From contig CM049307.1 in NCBI GenBank assembly GCA_026874595.1, positions 42,908,362 through 42,972,361 on the forward strand: a stretch of 64,000 nucleotides of DNA. Reading direction: 5' to 3'. The notes under the pieces were generated by a model that saw nothing but the letters and a program-made list of their open reading frames with translations, was not told the origin of the DNA and did not search any database. This document shows, piece after piece, positions 24,161 to 36,161 of the stretch. Each line of letters opens with the position of its first letter. Position 1 is the first letter of the stretch. This stretch comes from Sipunculus nudus (Eukaryota > Annelida > Sipuncula > Golfingiida > Sipunculidae). Position numbers and translations under genes: made by a program.

Positions 24161-26283
24161 ATCCATGTTAAATTAATTCAGTTTTTTTTTCCACTCCGAA
24201 AGACAGTTGAGGAATATCAGTTTATAGATGAAAAAGAAAGTACCTACAATTTTTTCTTAGACTGCCAATATTTTTCTTGATTTGAAGATCAACGTTGCTT
24301 ATCCTTTTGTTTAAGTGAGAATAAACAGCTGTTCAGTGTGTGTATTGATCAGGTGGAGGCGACAGATAAAGATGACAAGTGATATCCTCTAGGTAATCCG
24401 GTAACTGAGGACAAATAAATCGTCCGCATTCAGAACACAGACATGTTACAATCACACAGACAGACCGAATTACCGATATCCGTTGTATAAAATATGAGCT
24501 TTGACAATTTAATTCCCGGCTTTACCCATTAACAGTGTTTGACATATAGCTAACATTAGGAACGCCGGATTTAATGCCGCTTTTACGAATCCGGTGACAG
24601 TTATCTGTACCTGGAAAATTCGCAGCTCGTACAATAGTTTAATTGCAGCGCGGGATCGATTTTAAAGCCAAGTATTCGGCTACCTTTCTTGTAGAAAACA
24701 GAAAACCATATAACATAAGGTGGTTGGTTGCATAGGTAAGGAAGTCAGAAGGTCAATGGTTGCAAAACTCTGGTTAGTCTGACATGCCGGAGAATGCCCT
24801 TGGTGTTTAAATTTGGGTTATTTTGCCCCCCCCCCCCACCCGCCGCGCACATACATCTTGTAAACATGTCGGTATAAACAAAACCAACAGCCTGTGTATG
24901 ATGTTATCGGCGTTTTCTTGCTTGTCTTTATAAAGGGCTCGAGGGATTATCTTTGGTTAACAGACGTCAGGTATAGGAATAGGCCCCTTTAAACATTTAG
25001 TTATGTGTTGTGTATATGATGTGCCTGAAATACATGACTGCAGCATGTTAACAGATAAAAGACCGCCTCCGGAAGCTGCCCACTGTTTAAGATCATCCGG
25101 AGGTCACGTTCACCTGCAGTATGGACATGTGCGGGGACAAGACCCACTCTGGATCCTGGTCATATTATGTAGCGGCTGCTTATTCAATTAAACATAATGA
25201 CATAACATTAAAAGTTTTTTTTTCTGCTATTTATTTCGGCACAAAAGTGAAGGAATGCTAGGAATATCAAAAAATGTCGGGAGACTTTCGCTGACAGTTA
25301 GGGAAAGGAAAAGCTAAAGGATATCCTTTATATTTACCTTGGGTTTCTATCTTGGGTATCTTAGGATAAAACGACTTGAATCAGCGTTTTGGAAATCTTA
25401 TATTGTTATTAACAGCTAATGTGCATTTACACAATATATTTCTTTTGAATGCAGTTGTTTCTGGTTCAATAAGAAGTATAAGAGCTGTACCATTGCCCCG
25501 GGGTGTCTAAATTGTCAACTGAAATCAAGAAAAGGCGGTCCCATCGAGTTCTATAACACGTAATCACAATCACAGATGTCATACACAAAACACATAGTAG
25601 TGTATGTTAATTCATTCAATTCATCAGCAGAACTGACAAACTGGTTTATAATAAGTACAAGTACAGGAGCACAAATCCGAAGCCTTGAAAGATAATTTTA
25701 AGATAAGATGTATCTTTGGAAATATTCTTCTACTGCAAACGCAAAGTAACTTGTTTCAAATCATTCGTCGTGTATCAACCGACTGAATGCCAGTGAAAAA
25801 AAATGATCACCAGGATGACACTGAAGGCTACTAACAGCACATCTGTCTCAGGAGTTACACCACCAAGAGATCACAAACAACATGGTGGCTGGCTGTACAT
25901 GATGACTAAATTTATAGCTGTTGTTATGAAATAATTAATAATAAATAAAATAAATGGCGGGAATACCGGTACATGATTCCGCCCCGTTGGTCCGAGTTGT
26001 AGTATATACTTCCGGTCGAATGTAGAAACAAAACACCGATCAATGTAACAAACACGGTTCAAAAGCTTTGTAAAGTACCATGCACCCAGATCTATGCTAT
26101 GCCTGTATAGTAAAAAATCCCCCTACACCCCGTCTCTCCTGTATACATAAAGGTTCAGGGCCTTTTTTTAGTACAGATATCATGATATCTACAAAAAACG
26201 TAACATTTTGGACATTAATGTTTTATAACAGTTGAACGGTTAAACAAATGGGAACTCGGCGGTTCCGCTGTGCAGGTACCCCT
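24161..26283. other. No gene recognised
   Basis: Unique-looking DNA with a C-run near 24827-24836. A GC-richer patch at 25060-25170 lies within a 62-residue plus-strand frame (25003-25191); it has no identifiable domain. Confidence 0.35.
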
Positions 26284-26455
26284 GCACTCTAAGAAAAAAT
26301 CGGTTAGATGTAGAATCCTTAAGGGTTCTTCAGAGTGGAGCCAGTGGGGAAGCCTTAGAGGTTCCAGGCAGAACCCTCTACCCAGGGTTCTTCATGGAAC
26401 CCTCTCTGGGGGTTCTTTTGAATAATATTTAGTCCAGAACCCTATAGAAAAACAG
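26284..26455 (+). mobile_element. MITE of the CACTCTAAGAAAAA / GGGTTCT type
   Basis: The left end CACTCTAAGAAAAAATCGGT is followed by repeated AGGGTTCTTC and its complement (GAACCCT). This gives an internally palindromic element that ends near GAACCCTATAGAAAAA. Elements with this end and alternating GGTTCT/AGAACC motifs are widespread in fish and marine invertebrates. About 170 bp, non-coding. Confidence 0.55.
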
Positions 26456-29400
26456 CTTATGCTGAATAGGTTATCCTGGTAAAATATGTTTTATATATAC
26501 ATAAATAAATAAAAATAGAGGAAACACATTGTTTTATTTAGTTGTAAAGATTCACTTGTTAAAAATGTGCAACAGTCATAAAGTCATCAAAATCGTGCAC
26601 CTATATGATATATTTTACCATCTGTGATATACAGTTAAGACCACTTCATGGTTCTCTCCCATCCGCACACACAAAAATGGCACAAGAATGAACATTCAAG
26701 TGGCGCCAGGTCGGGCTGTTCTTTGTGGTTTTGATAGCTTGTAGCTCGTGAACATCAAAATACATTTTGATCTATTGTTTGCGAGATAGGTGATATCCAT
26801 AATAATATAATTTATCTTTATTTATGTTATTTAATATTTAATTATATGTTTTACGAGAGCTTATATCTGATACTACCTATCTCGACCTTGAAATAATTTA
26901 TTTATAATTAAATATGTATTTTAAGAGAGCTTATATGCTATATATTTTATACTTCATGCAGCTCTCAGTGTCACAAGGTCTGCGCTAGATGTTCATTACT
27001 TATACATATGTAAATATCCGTGCTCTCCAAACAAAATCTATTTAATATTTCATAAATTTACGATGAAGTGCTGCACCATAAATTCCTATTTTGTTATCGA
27101 AATTACTGCTACAGGGGCATACTTTCAATGTTCCCTGAAGGATTCTGAACCTAATGAAAAAAAAGGGTCATAGTAATCCATTTTGTCCATATAGGTGCAA
27201 TGAAAAGAGTAACGGAATTTAGGAGCAAAATGTTCATTCTACTGGAAGAGTCTATTGAAGCCGGAGCAAGGACTTGCAGCAGACATTAAGCAAAATAGTC
27301 AAGAATTTGTATTGTATATCATACATAAGTGTTCGTCAATAAAACTGCATTAATATATCAGGGCAGTGTATTACACAGCTGTTTCTACATGGGCTCAGCA
27401 AACGGATGTGCACGCCGACCCTGTTAACTGTTATTTCAACCTGCAGATCAATATATTCCAAAACTGTGATTGCTTTAACAGGTATAACAACCAGGACGGT
27501 TTAAGTCCATACTGACATTACAGTTAGTTAGAATGTATGTGCGAACATAATATTACATTTCAATCTGGCCTATAGATTCCAAAACATTTTTAGTGACTGC
27601 ATTGTCTGTTGAGAAAGGGGAAACACGGAAGTACTGTACGTTGAAGATCGTATGAATAACATTAAAAGCTGTAATTATTTGTAAATAAACTATTTTCGGA
27701 AGGCTGGTTTCAGAAGAAATAGGTAATTTTATTCTTTCTGACACTGCAGAAAAGGGTATTCGGCATGAAATATCGTCGCAAGCATGATATTGCCAACCTA
27801 ATCTAAGACAGCAAAATTGTTTAAGTGACCGATATATTAAAATTAATTAAATTGAAAGAATATGCGTCCATACTGATACAATGTGTTAACAATTAGACAT
27901 TATATCCCATTCCAACGGACAAGAACTGAGATAAGCTATTAATGTGCATACAAACTGGGATTTCCCTTGACCGATCGCAAAATAAATGGCGGCTCAGAAC
28001 CTGAAACCTGAAATCGTAGTTCAATGAAAATATTACTAGGCAAACCCTTTTTTACCGTTAGTATAATAAATTTGCTCTCTATCAGGGTATATTTACAGGA
28101 AACTTTAGAACTTCTAATCAAGCGTTCCCTGTCAATGACAAATGTACCTCAACTTTATTAAGATGTTGAAGGCCAAGAAACCTGGGCAATCAGAGACATA
28201 TGCCTTTTACTTTTAAGGTTTAACCCTTCCAATTAATCTCAAGTCAGTATATATAAAATTAATATTATGAATGAATTCTGAATGAAAATATTGGAAAAAA
28301 TATATAATCATTAAGGAAATCATCACGTTTGCAAAGCCAGTTATAAGGTGTATAACCTTTGTAAGAATAATCGATGAAATTCAATTATTTATTCTAACAT
28401 GCCTATAAAAGTGATTATTCAGTCTGTGAATTTAAGGGAAACGAAAATCAAAACTTTAAATTTTAGATCTGCATAATTAAAAAATTACAACTGTATCTTT
28501 CCACTTGCAGAAGCAGAAGTCAACTGCAATTCAAACTATACCCTCATCATAACTTGACCCTAATCTCTATCTCTTTCTTTCTCTCTCTGCTAGACAGTGG
28601 ATAAGACGGAATCCTTGAAGGAAGCTTAATCGGTATAAATGCAGCACCAATTTTCATACGAACTTCCTTACATCTTAAGTCCTACCTACAGGTTATGGTC
28701 CTAACCATAGAAATCCATCTAAGGGGCGGATCCTGGATCTTAGAAAAAAAAGGGGGGGGGGCATCAGTATATATTTGTATAAGAAAGATGCAGCATAATA
28801 CGTGCGATTGATGAAACAGAACTTGATTATTCTCCATATTTTAATGCTTGAAAAAGTGAGATATTTTCAAAATCTATACGATATATGGGCTTGATATAAC
28901 CCCAAGATCCAATGCTCTGCATTCAGACCATTGAATATAAGGATATTACGTTTTTTTGCATGAACTGCTTTGTATACCTGTGACCCTTGGTTACGGCAGT
29001 CCTAGAAACACGTAATACTCTGAAAAATTGATTTCTAGGGAAGTAATCTCTTGAAACTCATCCAATCAGAATGAAACAATCCTTGTGCCGAACACTTTCA
29101 GGTTTGGTATAAAAGTAGCATGTCAGTACATATGTTCACAATATTACACTGACATTGATTAATGTCATATCTTCATTTATTGTTAATAAGGTTTATATCT
29201 GCGCATAAAGAGAGAAAAAGCGAAAGAAAGGCCCATTGTTAAACACCAACGAACCAATAATGACAAAATTTGGAAAAATCAATCTTGGAAATAAGTAAAT
29301 TTGAAAACCAGAAGGATTTTTAACAACATCGGTTCTTACGGTAATGTTCATCCCCATTCAGCATGCAGACCGCGCCACCAATCGGCCGTAGATTTACCTT

Positions 29401-30379
29401 TAGGAGAGTGAGAGGAATGAGAGAAGGAAGTTTTTGTTTTCTAGCAGTTTTGCATATTGTATTACTTGTTTGTTCCAGGGCATTACAATGTTAGCTTTCA
29501 TATTAAGTATTTTCCTGAGAGATATTTCAAACTTTAGGGATATCGACACTGGTAACCTTACCCTCCAAACCTCGCATAATCCTGTTCCAATCAATTCAAG
29601 CTTTATACTAAATGACTATGTTATAAGTGTATACAAATGTACAATAAAAGGGCTTAATACTCATAGATTTGGCAGGGGTGGGAACAGGGCCTTGGAATGT
29701 AAATTTGAGTTAAGGCGGCAGAGTTTACAGCATCATCCAACGGCTTTGATAGTTTGTGTATACACCATCGACCCATCGGCATACAGGTTTCTTTTCATAT
29801 CATAACTTCACTGTAGCAACTTCCGGCCTCCGGTTGGCTAGTTCCGCCCCTTTCAACCCGAATTTCCCAAAAATAAATACACAGAAAGAAATCTCGTCCT
29901 TTTTAAAGCTCATTTCAATATTTTAATCAGTATAAAAAATGCGCAACCCTCTCAGTCCAAATACACAGCTTCAATTAGTGATTAATTCAAAGTTTGAAAC
30001 AAACAGCGTGACTCGATATAAAACAGAGGCTGTTTAAGGGAAACAATTGTGTAATTGCATTAACCTGACAAGTTATCACGTTTAACAATGCTGCACTTGA
30101 CAAGTTACTGACATAATGATACTATCATAATGATAAGTTACTGACATTCATCTCTTGGAGAACAATAGAGGATACCTCCTCGCGTGTCATCCACCCTAGA
30201 CATTTAGATCCCTGTGTCCTCTCTGTCAGACCCGGAAGGCCATGTGATCAGATTACGATGTTATTATATGATAATATATGATCGCCTTACCTCTCTACCT
30301 GAAACTGATTACATCCTGAAAGCAATTAATCATAATTTGATAACCTTGTAGGTGCCGCAGTGGGCCACTGATATCCCCC
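26456..30379. other. AT-rich DNA, nothing assigned
   Basis: No convincing gene. Noted: two GAGAGCTTATAT blocks about 95 bp apart (26855, 26930); a G-run after GGGGCGGATCCTGGATCTTA at 28722-28760, which looks like one end of a GGCGGATCC-type MITE with no partner found; and a 123-residue plus-strand frame at 29434-29805 without recognisable domains. Confidence 0.35.
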
Positions 30380-30391
30380 CAGGGTTGGGGC

Positions 30392-30545
30392 CAGGTACTT
30401 GTACCTGTACCTGTACCTAGGTACACATTTCAAAGTACCTGTACCTGTACCTGCCAGTCATGAGTAGGAGGTACCTTGTACTCGTACCTGTACCTGGAAC
30501 TTAAGTACCTGTACCTGGTACAAGCTACTCCAGGTACATTTTCAT
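30392..30545 (+). repeat. GTACCT hexamer array, left block
   Basis: Imperfect tandem GTACCT/GTACCTG units, including GTACCTGTACCTAGGTAC. The same repeat recurs at 31036-31175 in the same orientation. Confidence 0.8.
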
Positions 30546-30711
30546 ATTTTCAGTTTTTTTTCTCTTTAGTATTAAATTATCTGTAGTGTAAAATAATCAG
30601 CAAGCCATCAGTGTGATAAACTGCTCATGAATTGAATTGTTATCACACCTCCAGAATGGTCACATGTGTGAAATCAGCTGTAACCACTAATTGAACAAAT
30701 CATTTGATTAT

Positions 30712-30950
30712 ACTGTACTTGGTACACTTAATGAACATTTAGTACACAATTATCATGTTTGTGAAGTATGGTACCATACAGTTAATAAGCTCTCTTACTG
30801 TACTTGGTGTACTTAATGGACTTTCAGTAGATTTGAATTTCATGTTTGTGAATGTATGGTGTCATACTCTATTTGGTGCACTTAATGGACTTTTATTAAA
30901 AGTGCATATCATGTTTGTGAACATATGGTGCCATACAGATAATATGTTCT
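30712..30950 (+). repeat. Three diverged units of 70-85 bp
   Basis: CTTGGTACACTTAATG (about 30718), CTTGGTGTACTTAATGG (about 30802) and TTTGGTGCACTTAATGG (about 30871) each precede a CATGTTTGTGAA block and a CATA/CATAC block. A short tandem repeat lying between the two GTACCT arrays. Confidence 0.6.
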
Positions 30951-31035
30951 ATTAGAATATACAAATGACATCAGTATTATTTGAAAGAAAAAAGGGCATG
31001 TTAACTTGCATAAACGTGAATTTAAATATATATAA

Positions 31036-31234
31036 ATGTACCTGTACCTGTACCTAGGTACTTTCTAAAGTACCTGTACCTGTACCTAGGTACTCTGTGA
31101 AAATCAAGTACCTCTACCTGTACCTGTACCTGGCCAATTCACAAGTACTTGTACCTGTACCTAGGTACTTTCTAAAGTATATATATATATATATATCACG
31201 TATAAATAACATATATATATATATATATATATAT
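31036..31234 (+). repeat. GTACCT hexamer array, right block, plus (TA)n
   Basis: GTACCT units with AGGTACTTTCTAAAGTA spacers (31036-31175), then TA arrays at about 31176-31196 and 31210-31234. AGGGTTGGGG at about 30380 and its inverse CCCCCAACCCT at about 31273 could be ends of one roughly 0.9-kb element. No matching 8-bp target duplication is evident. Confidence 0.6.
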
Positions 31235-31378
31235 ATGCTTGTTGGCTAGGAGTTACGCCTGTAGCTACTCTTGGCACCCCCAACCCTTTTCGTATATACT
31301 GGCTACGCCCCTATTAGCTGTAATATTGACCACTGTTACGAAGACAAATAAATGAGGGGAAAATCTTGGGCCGGTCCG

Positions 31379-31432
31379 GGAGTCGAACCCAGGTCGGTGG
31401 CACACACGTCCGGCGTACCAACCGCTTCGCTA
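31379..31432 (-). promoter_or_regulatory. tRNA-like A box and B box in the 3' LTR
   Basis: Minus strand: A box TAGCGAAGCGG (31432-31422) fits the TRGYNNARNNG consensus. B box GGTTCGACTCC (31389-31379) is a perfect GGTTCGANTCC. The spacing is as in tRNA genes. GCGA/TCGC can form a D-like stem, and the B-box arm can pair (CTGGG with CCCGG allowing one G-T). The anticodon-arm pairing is lost. A T4 run (31363-31360 on the minus strand) follows and could terminate RNA polymerase III. Confidence 0.7.
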
Positions 31433-31619
31433 TAGCAAAGCAGTTTGGTCCGCTTTTATGTCACCCCGTAACACACCCCCTCTTAAGAGCGTTCTGCTAT
31501 CAGAACAAGACTAATTATCACAGGAGTCACACTTTGGTGAGCTTATACCCTGGGCCACAAAGTTTGACCGTCACGCCGGACAAGCCCCCATTTTGTTACG
31601 AAAATCTTTGATTGATCCG

Positions 31620-31673
31620 GGAGTCGAACCCTGGTCGGTGGCGTAAAAGTCCGGCGAACCAACCGCTTCGCTA
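31620..31673 (-). promoter_or_regulatory. tRNA-like A box and B box in the 5' LTR
   Basis: A box TAGCGAAGCGG at 31673-31663 and B box GGTTCGACTCC at 31630-31620, on the minus strand. Both match the other LTR. A T4 run lies just before the terminal CGTAACA. Confidence 0.7.
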
Positions 31674-31734
31674 GAAAAGCAGACTTCACTAGCGAGACAG
31701 TTCGGTCCGCTTTTATGTCACCCCGTAACACCAC

Positions 31735-34501
31735 ATAAAAGGATTCAGAAAGGTGGAGGGTTCTCAATGCCATGAACCTTATTACCTGTCCAGCGTTAGC
31801 GTTTTTCAAACGTTTGAACAAAAGCAAAGTCATGAAAGGGCCTGTCTTTTGAAAATTCACAGATACTTCTTAATTGAGGAAATTATTTTCGAAATCATCC
31901 AACCTGCACCTGTCAACTATCAATTGCATATGAATAGTGAACTTGACTGCCGTAAGTGGGCGGATATGTTGTAATATACACAGTTTTTCATACTTTTAAT
32001 AATTATATTTCTGAAATATTGCATGTGCAAAATATAGGTGTTTGTCTCTCTTGTTGAACATTAGGTTCATTTATCTTCAACCCTATGTTATTATTTCTCC
32101 TTCGAAATGCAAATAATAAAAGATTTCCTACAAAAAAATTGTAGGTGGGCATGAGGAGATGGAATAAACTATAGTTCCGATAAGTAGTTAGCTCATCAAC
32201 AATGCAGCAAATATGATTAGTTACTCATTAAGATGCCCAACACAGACTAAGAGTAATTTAATGTCTAGCGAATGATACATGGTTGTGTTTTAAAAAGAAA
32301 ACTAATACATACATAGAGCGGTTCCCTGAATTTTTATTGCAAATACATGCGGCACTTCAATGCATGGTTGACACAGTGATATATAATCAATGTCATGACA
32401 CTGCTGCGCATAAGCGCACAGCATTGTAAAAAGTCTCGGTTACTTTTGCTATGAAATTTTTCTGCAGAGTAGGGTAATTACAAAACTCTAACCAAATATT
32501 TAAGCATATGCCTCGCTATAGAGGTATAAATTAAAGGCATATATATCCTTTGTAGAACATCATTTAAAGTGTCTCCGTTGCTTTTTTGCATTTTAATTGA
32601 GATATTATGTTTTTTTTCTGGTTTTTTTTTCTATTCAAAGATTGTAACTGTTAATTGAGGTGCAATGAGGAAATCACATTTTATATTGCAAGACTTGTGA
32701 GGAATTTCAGTCTCATGTGGTGTTTCATATATAAAAATATATGTTTTTTGTTTGAGAGAATTTTTTAAGTAATGTGTACGGTAACAATACATCATGACCA
32801 GGCGTGAAATGACCTTGTCAGCGAGTCATGGCAATAATATTATTAGGAAATTGAGCAGTCGGCCTGCGAATTTGAGTTATATTTTTAAGGGGGATGAGAC
32901 TTTCCGATAATTTTCCGGCAAAATACGACCATCGGCAGGTCCCGATATCTAAAAAATACAAGCTGCAGATTAAACAACCTTTTATTATAGATTGGATAAT
33001 CCTATACTCTCTCCATGTACAATTAAAGCTGTGGAAAATGCTGATAATTGTTAAATTGGTTGATAGACATCAAATGGGAAGATAATGTACGCATGGAAGC
33101 ACGTAACGATTAAAAGGAAAAATAATAAAAAGCAAGGACTCAAGTGCACTTGTGACCGAATATTAAACCAAGGTGCACAGTCTTAAAACTGAGCTTTTTC
33201 TGTCAGAGCCAATCAACAAAGAATCTAATTTGACGGCGGCGGTAACATGGAATCCGCAAAACTATAATATTAGCCGCAGAAACAACCGGAGCTGAAATGC
33301 GTAAATACGTTATGTGTAACTTTTAATAATGACGACATTAGCAACGCGACCTTTAGTGAAAACGGTATACATAAATGCTTCCAATAGCTTTGATGATATC
33401 GGGCTGAACAAACATTGTGCTTTTAAGTCATTTACTGAAATAACAGATTACCTGATGATATTGATGGATAACCTCCGCAAACTGGCAGGAACAGGTTGTC
33501 ACGTGAAGGAATGCCTGTGTAGGCTGGTGCGTGTTGTTTTGTTCAATTTTGTCATCTGCTTGATTGATGACGTCATTTCACATATTTGACACGCTGAAGC
33601 TAAGGTACAAACTCCCTGTATACATCATAAATCTGTCAGGATGATCAACCGTTACATGTTAAACCTTGTATTTGATTTACCCTTAAAACATAGAAAACTA
33701 TACATATACTATACTACACTTTAAGCATTTTGGTTAGTTCTGTCTGATATAGAAGAAATCCCTGTTACGTAGTAAAATAAATATCAACTGAGTTCCATAT
33801 TCGAATTGCAACAGGTACCAAAGAGAGATTGAGTTAAGATGATTGAAATCTTTAGAACTGATAATCAATCAATAATATGTGTGACCTTGGTAATTGTAAT
33901 CAAATGAGGTTTAAATGATGCATGTCCGTCTAAAGTGCTGGTGGCCGTTCAAGCAACAAGGCGTTTAATATGATTTAGTGATTCAGCTATATCTGCATGG
34001 TGTATCTGAACCTATGTAAATGTCATTGATAACATTTGGTTTATAGTGAGGAGCATGCACTTAGCCAATCTATTATATATTTTCATTTGTTTTGTAAATC
34101 TATCCAACGTAAAAATATATATAAAAGCTAATAATGCTAACGTTTTTAGTGATTTTTATTCTTTTTATACATAATTTAAACTTGAAATCCTAACGGAATG
34201 GGCATAACAAACGTTAAATCCTCCTTCTTCTTCTAACCAACCTGTGAATTCGTCCAGATGAATCAGACCAAAAAATGTTATAAATGAGAAAAATACTTGA
34301 AGCTTCATGTATAAAAACCCTTCAATATATAAGAAACCTTTTAATCAAATATGTAATTTAAGCATGTACAGCCTGCCTATCGTCACTACTCAATAAAAGC
34401 AAATTATGAATGTGTCTTATCCTTGTTCAATGGTTACAACTGCATTTGTTTAAATGGAAAATAGTCGAGGTAAATGCAGAAACAGGATGGAAATAAACCA
34501 T
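31735..34501. other. AT-rich DNA, nothing assigned
   Basis: No gene, RNA gene or repeat recognised. Slightly higher G+C at 33220-33560, with an 86-residue plus-strand frame of unknown nature. Confidence 0.4.
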
Positions 34502-34509
34502 ACAAATAT

Positions 34510-35325
34510 TAGTGGTAGGCCGATCATCGAGTTTATTCGAAAGTCAGTCGCTTTGCTGCATGCCACTTTCAAGCGCTCGATTATCAAATGCAACTATCGA
34601 TTACACCATAATCATTATTTTTTTTTCCAGAATGCCTTTATGTTATAGGCAAAAATTAATACTCCTTTTTTTACAACATTCCGCGCTTCATAGAATGACT
34701 CTGTGTTCCCAAATAACTTCCGTATCTAACTGAGAATGACACGGTAGATTGTAGAACGCATCATATGATCAAACTGATAACTGGCACTGAAAATGAAACA
34801 AACCAAAATTTTCAAACCAAAAACATATAGAAATAATTACCCGAAAGCCTTTAGACAGTTAAGGTTTTACAAATAGATCATACGTGATTAACTTTTACAC
34901 AAAAAAAAATTATGGGCCTGTTATTTTTCTCGCGGGCCTGTGAAACCAGTATGCATGTTGGCAGTCATCAAAATTGTTATAAAATTACTGTCCTTACTGG
35001 TGGTGAAGTTAAAATAATAGGCGGGAGTATTCATGAGGGCCAGCAAGTAGATGTTCTGGATTGTGGTTAAATTCTTGATTATTATAATTGAATAAAATGA
35101 AACTTTGAATAGCATATTCTCAGTAATAATAGGAAAATATAAATAAGGCAAAAACTTCTTTTCTTAAGGTAGAGTTACTCAGACATGCGGGCTGTGTTAA
35201 GAAAGTATAGTTTCGCAGATAATTGCATATTTCTTTATAACTGTCTTAACCGATTAATAATCGATCATCGATCGGTTTGCTCAAACCGATGATCGATTAT
35301 GAAAAAGGACCGACTCCCACCACTA
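34510..35325 (+). mobile_element. hAT-like MITE, copy 1 (816 bp)
   Basis: Terminal inverted repeats TAGTGGTAGGCCGATCATCG (left) and CGACTCCCACCACTA (right). The flanking 8-bp target duplication is ACAAATAT (34502-34509) against GCAAATAT (35326-35333), 7 of 8 identical. An 8-bp duplication with TAGTGGTGGG ends is the signature of hAT transposons. Just inside the right end is a subterminal hairpin (35250-35303) built from CGATCATCGATCGGTTT and AAACCGATGATCGATTAT; such repeats are typical transposase binding sites. No coding capacity. The same family occurs at 58905-59491. Confidence 0.82.
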
Positions 35326-35333
35326 GCAAATAT

Positions 35334-36161
35334 ACAAAGTAATGAGACTATCCGTGATAAGAGTGTAGATGTTTGACTGATAACCTAAACCATTATATTA
35401 TCATATATTTTATTATATAAAGGAGTGTATGTTTTATAATGAAATGAGAAAAACAGCTTCATTCCATCAGTTTCTTTGATAAAGACACGAAGACGCCCTC
35501 GGATATATCGAATTTGAATTGAAACGTGAAATTAAACGTGCATTAATTTTTCTCTGGAAGTGAAGGGCGTGGGAGGGGTTCCCCAATCAACAGACAGAAA
35601 AAATTAATAATTTTAATCTATCTTTTCTTACATTAACTCTCGCCTAGGCTCCTGAAGCTAATAAAACGGCAACGAGAACCAGTTCATATACCTCTGAATT
35701 TATTCTGCGGGCGAACGATATGTATATAATATGACCTGCCAATTATATGATAAGGTGATTGTGACTCATCCGCATTAAATGAAAAAAAACCACTTTATTG
35801 TAGTATACTTGTTGCCATCAAGTCAGTTGTTATATTATAATTAATGGAAAAAGAGGTTTATTTCTTTATGTTTACTGATGAATCAATGCATTCACACAAC
35901 TAATGACTTTGTCATGCGATTTGAATCTTCAAATAATTAATTTTCATAATAGCGATTTCACAAGAACCAGAATACCAGGTGCATTGATTATTCAAACGGT
36001 GATTTAAATAGCTGGAATATCGATGAAAAAAATAACTAACAGAATTTGAAGGACCTTCGGTTCTACTGTGAGGTAAAATATTTTATTGCTTTCCTTGCAG
36101 GCATGCACAGGTAAATGACAAAAACAGAGTCAGTGCTCTGTAAAAAAAGAGTAGCCTTCTT
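35334..36161. other. AT-rich DNA, nothing assigned
   Basis: No gene or recognisable repeat was seen between the hAT-like MITE and the LTR array. Confidence 0.4.

Larger units (their letters stand above)
31334..31730 (-). mobile_element. Miniature LTR retroelement (TRIM-like), complete copy
   Basis: A 397-bp element flanked by an exact 4-bp target duplication, CCAC (31330-31333 and 31731-31734). Two direct terminal repeats (31334-31473 and 31594-31730, about 140 bp) begin TGTTACGGGGTGACATAAAA and end CGTAACA on the minus strand, so they have TG...CA ends with a 7-bp inverted repeat. The 120-bp interior starts, three bases after the 5' LTR, with TGGGGGCTTGTCCGGCGT (31573-31590). That matches the tRNA-Pro primer site as I know it from gammaretroviruses at 15 of 18 positions. 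The interior ends in a purine-rich AAGAGGGGGTG before the 3' LTR. There is no coding capacity, so reverse transcription would need proteins from another element. Each LTR contains tRNA-like A and B boxes (separate entries). Confidence 0.85.

Noticed and set aside
29434-29805. 123-residue open frame as a gene
   Set aside because: No recognisable domain, ordinary composition for the region, and no splice or start support.
31274-31310. GGCTACGCCCCT-type MITE end
   Set aside because: It resembles a common invertebrate MITE end, but no partner end or duplication was found in the window.
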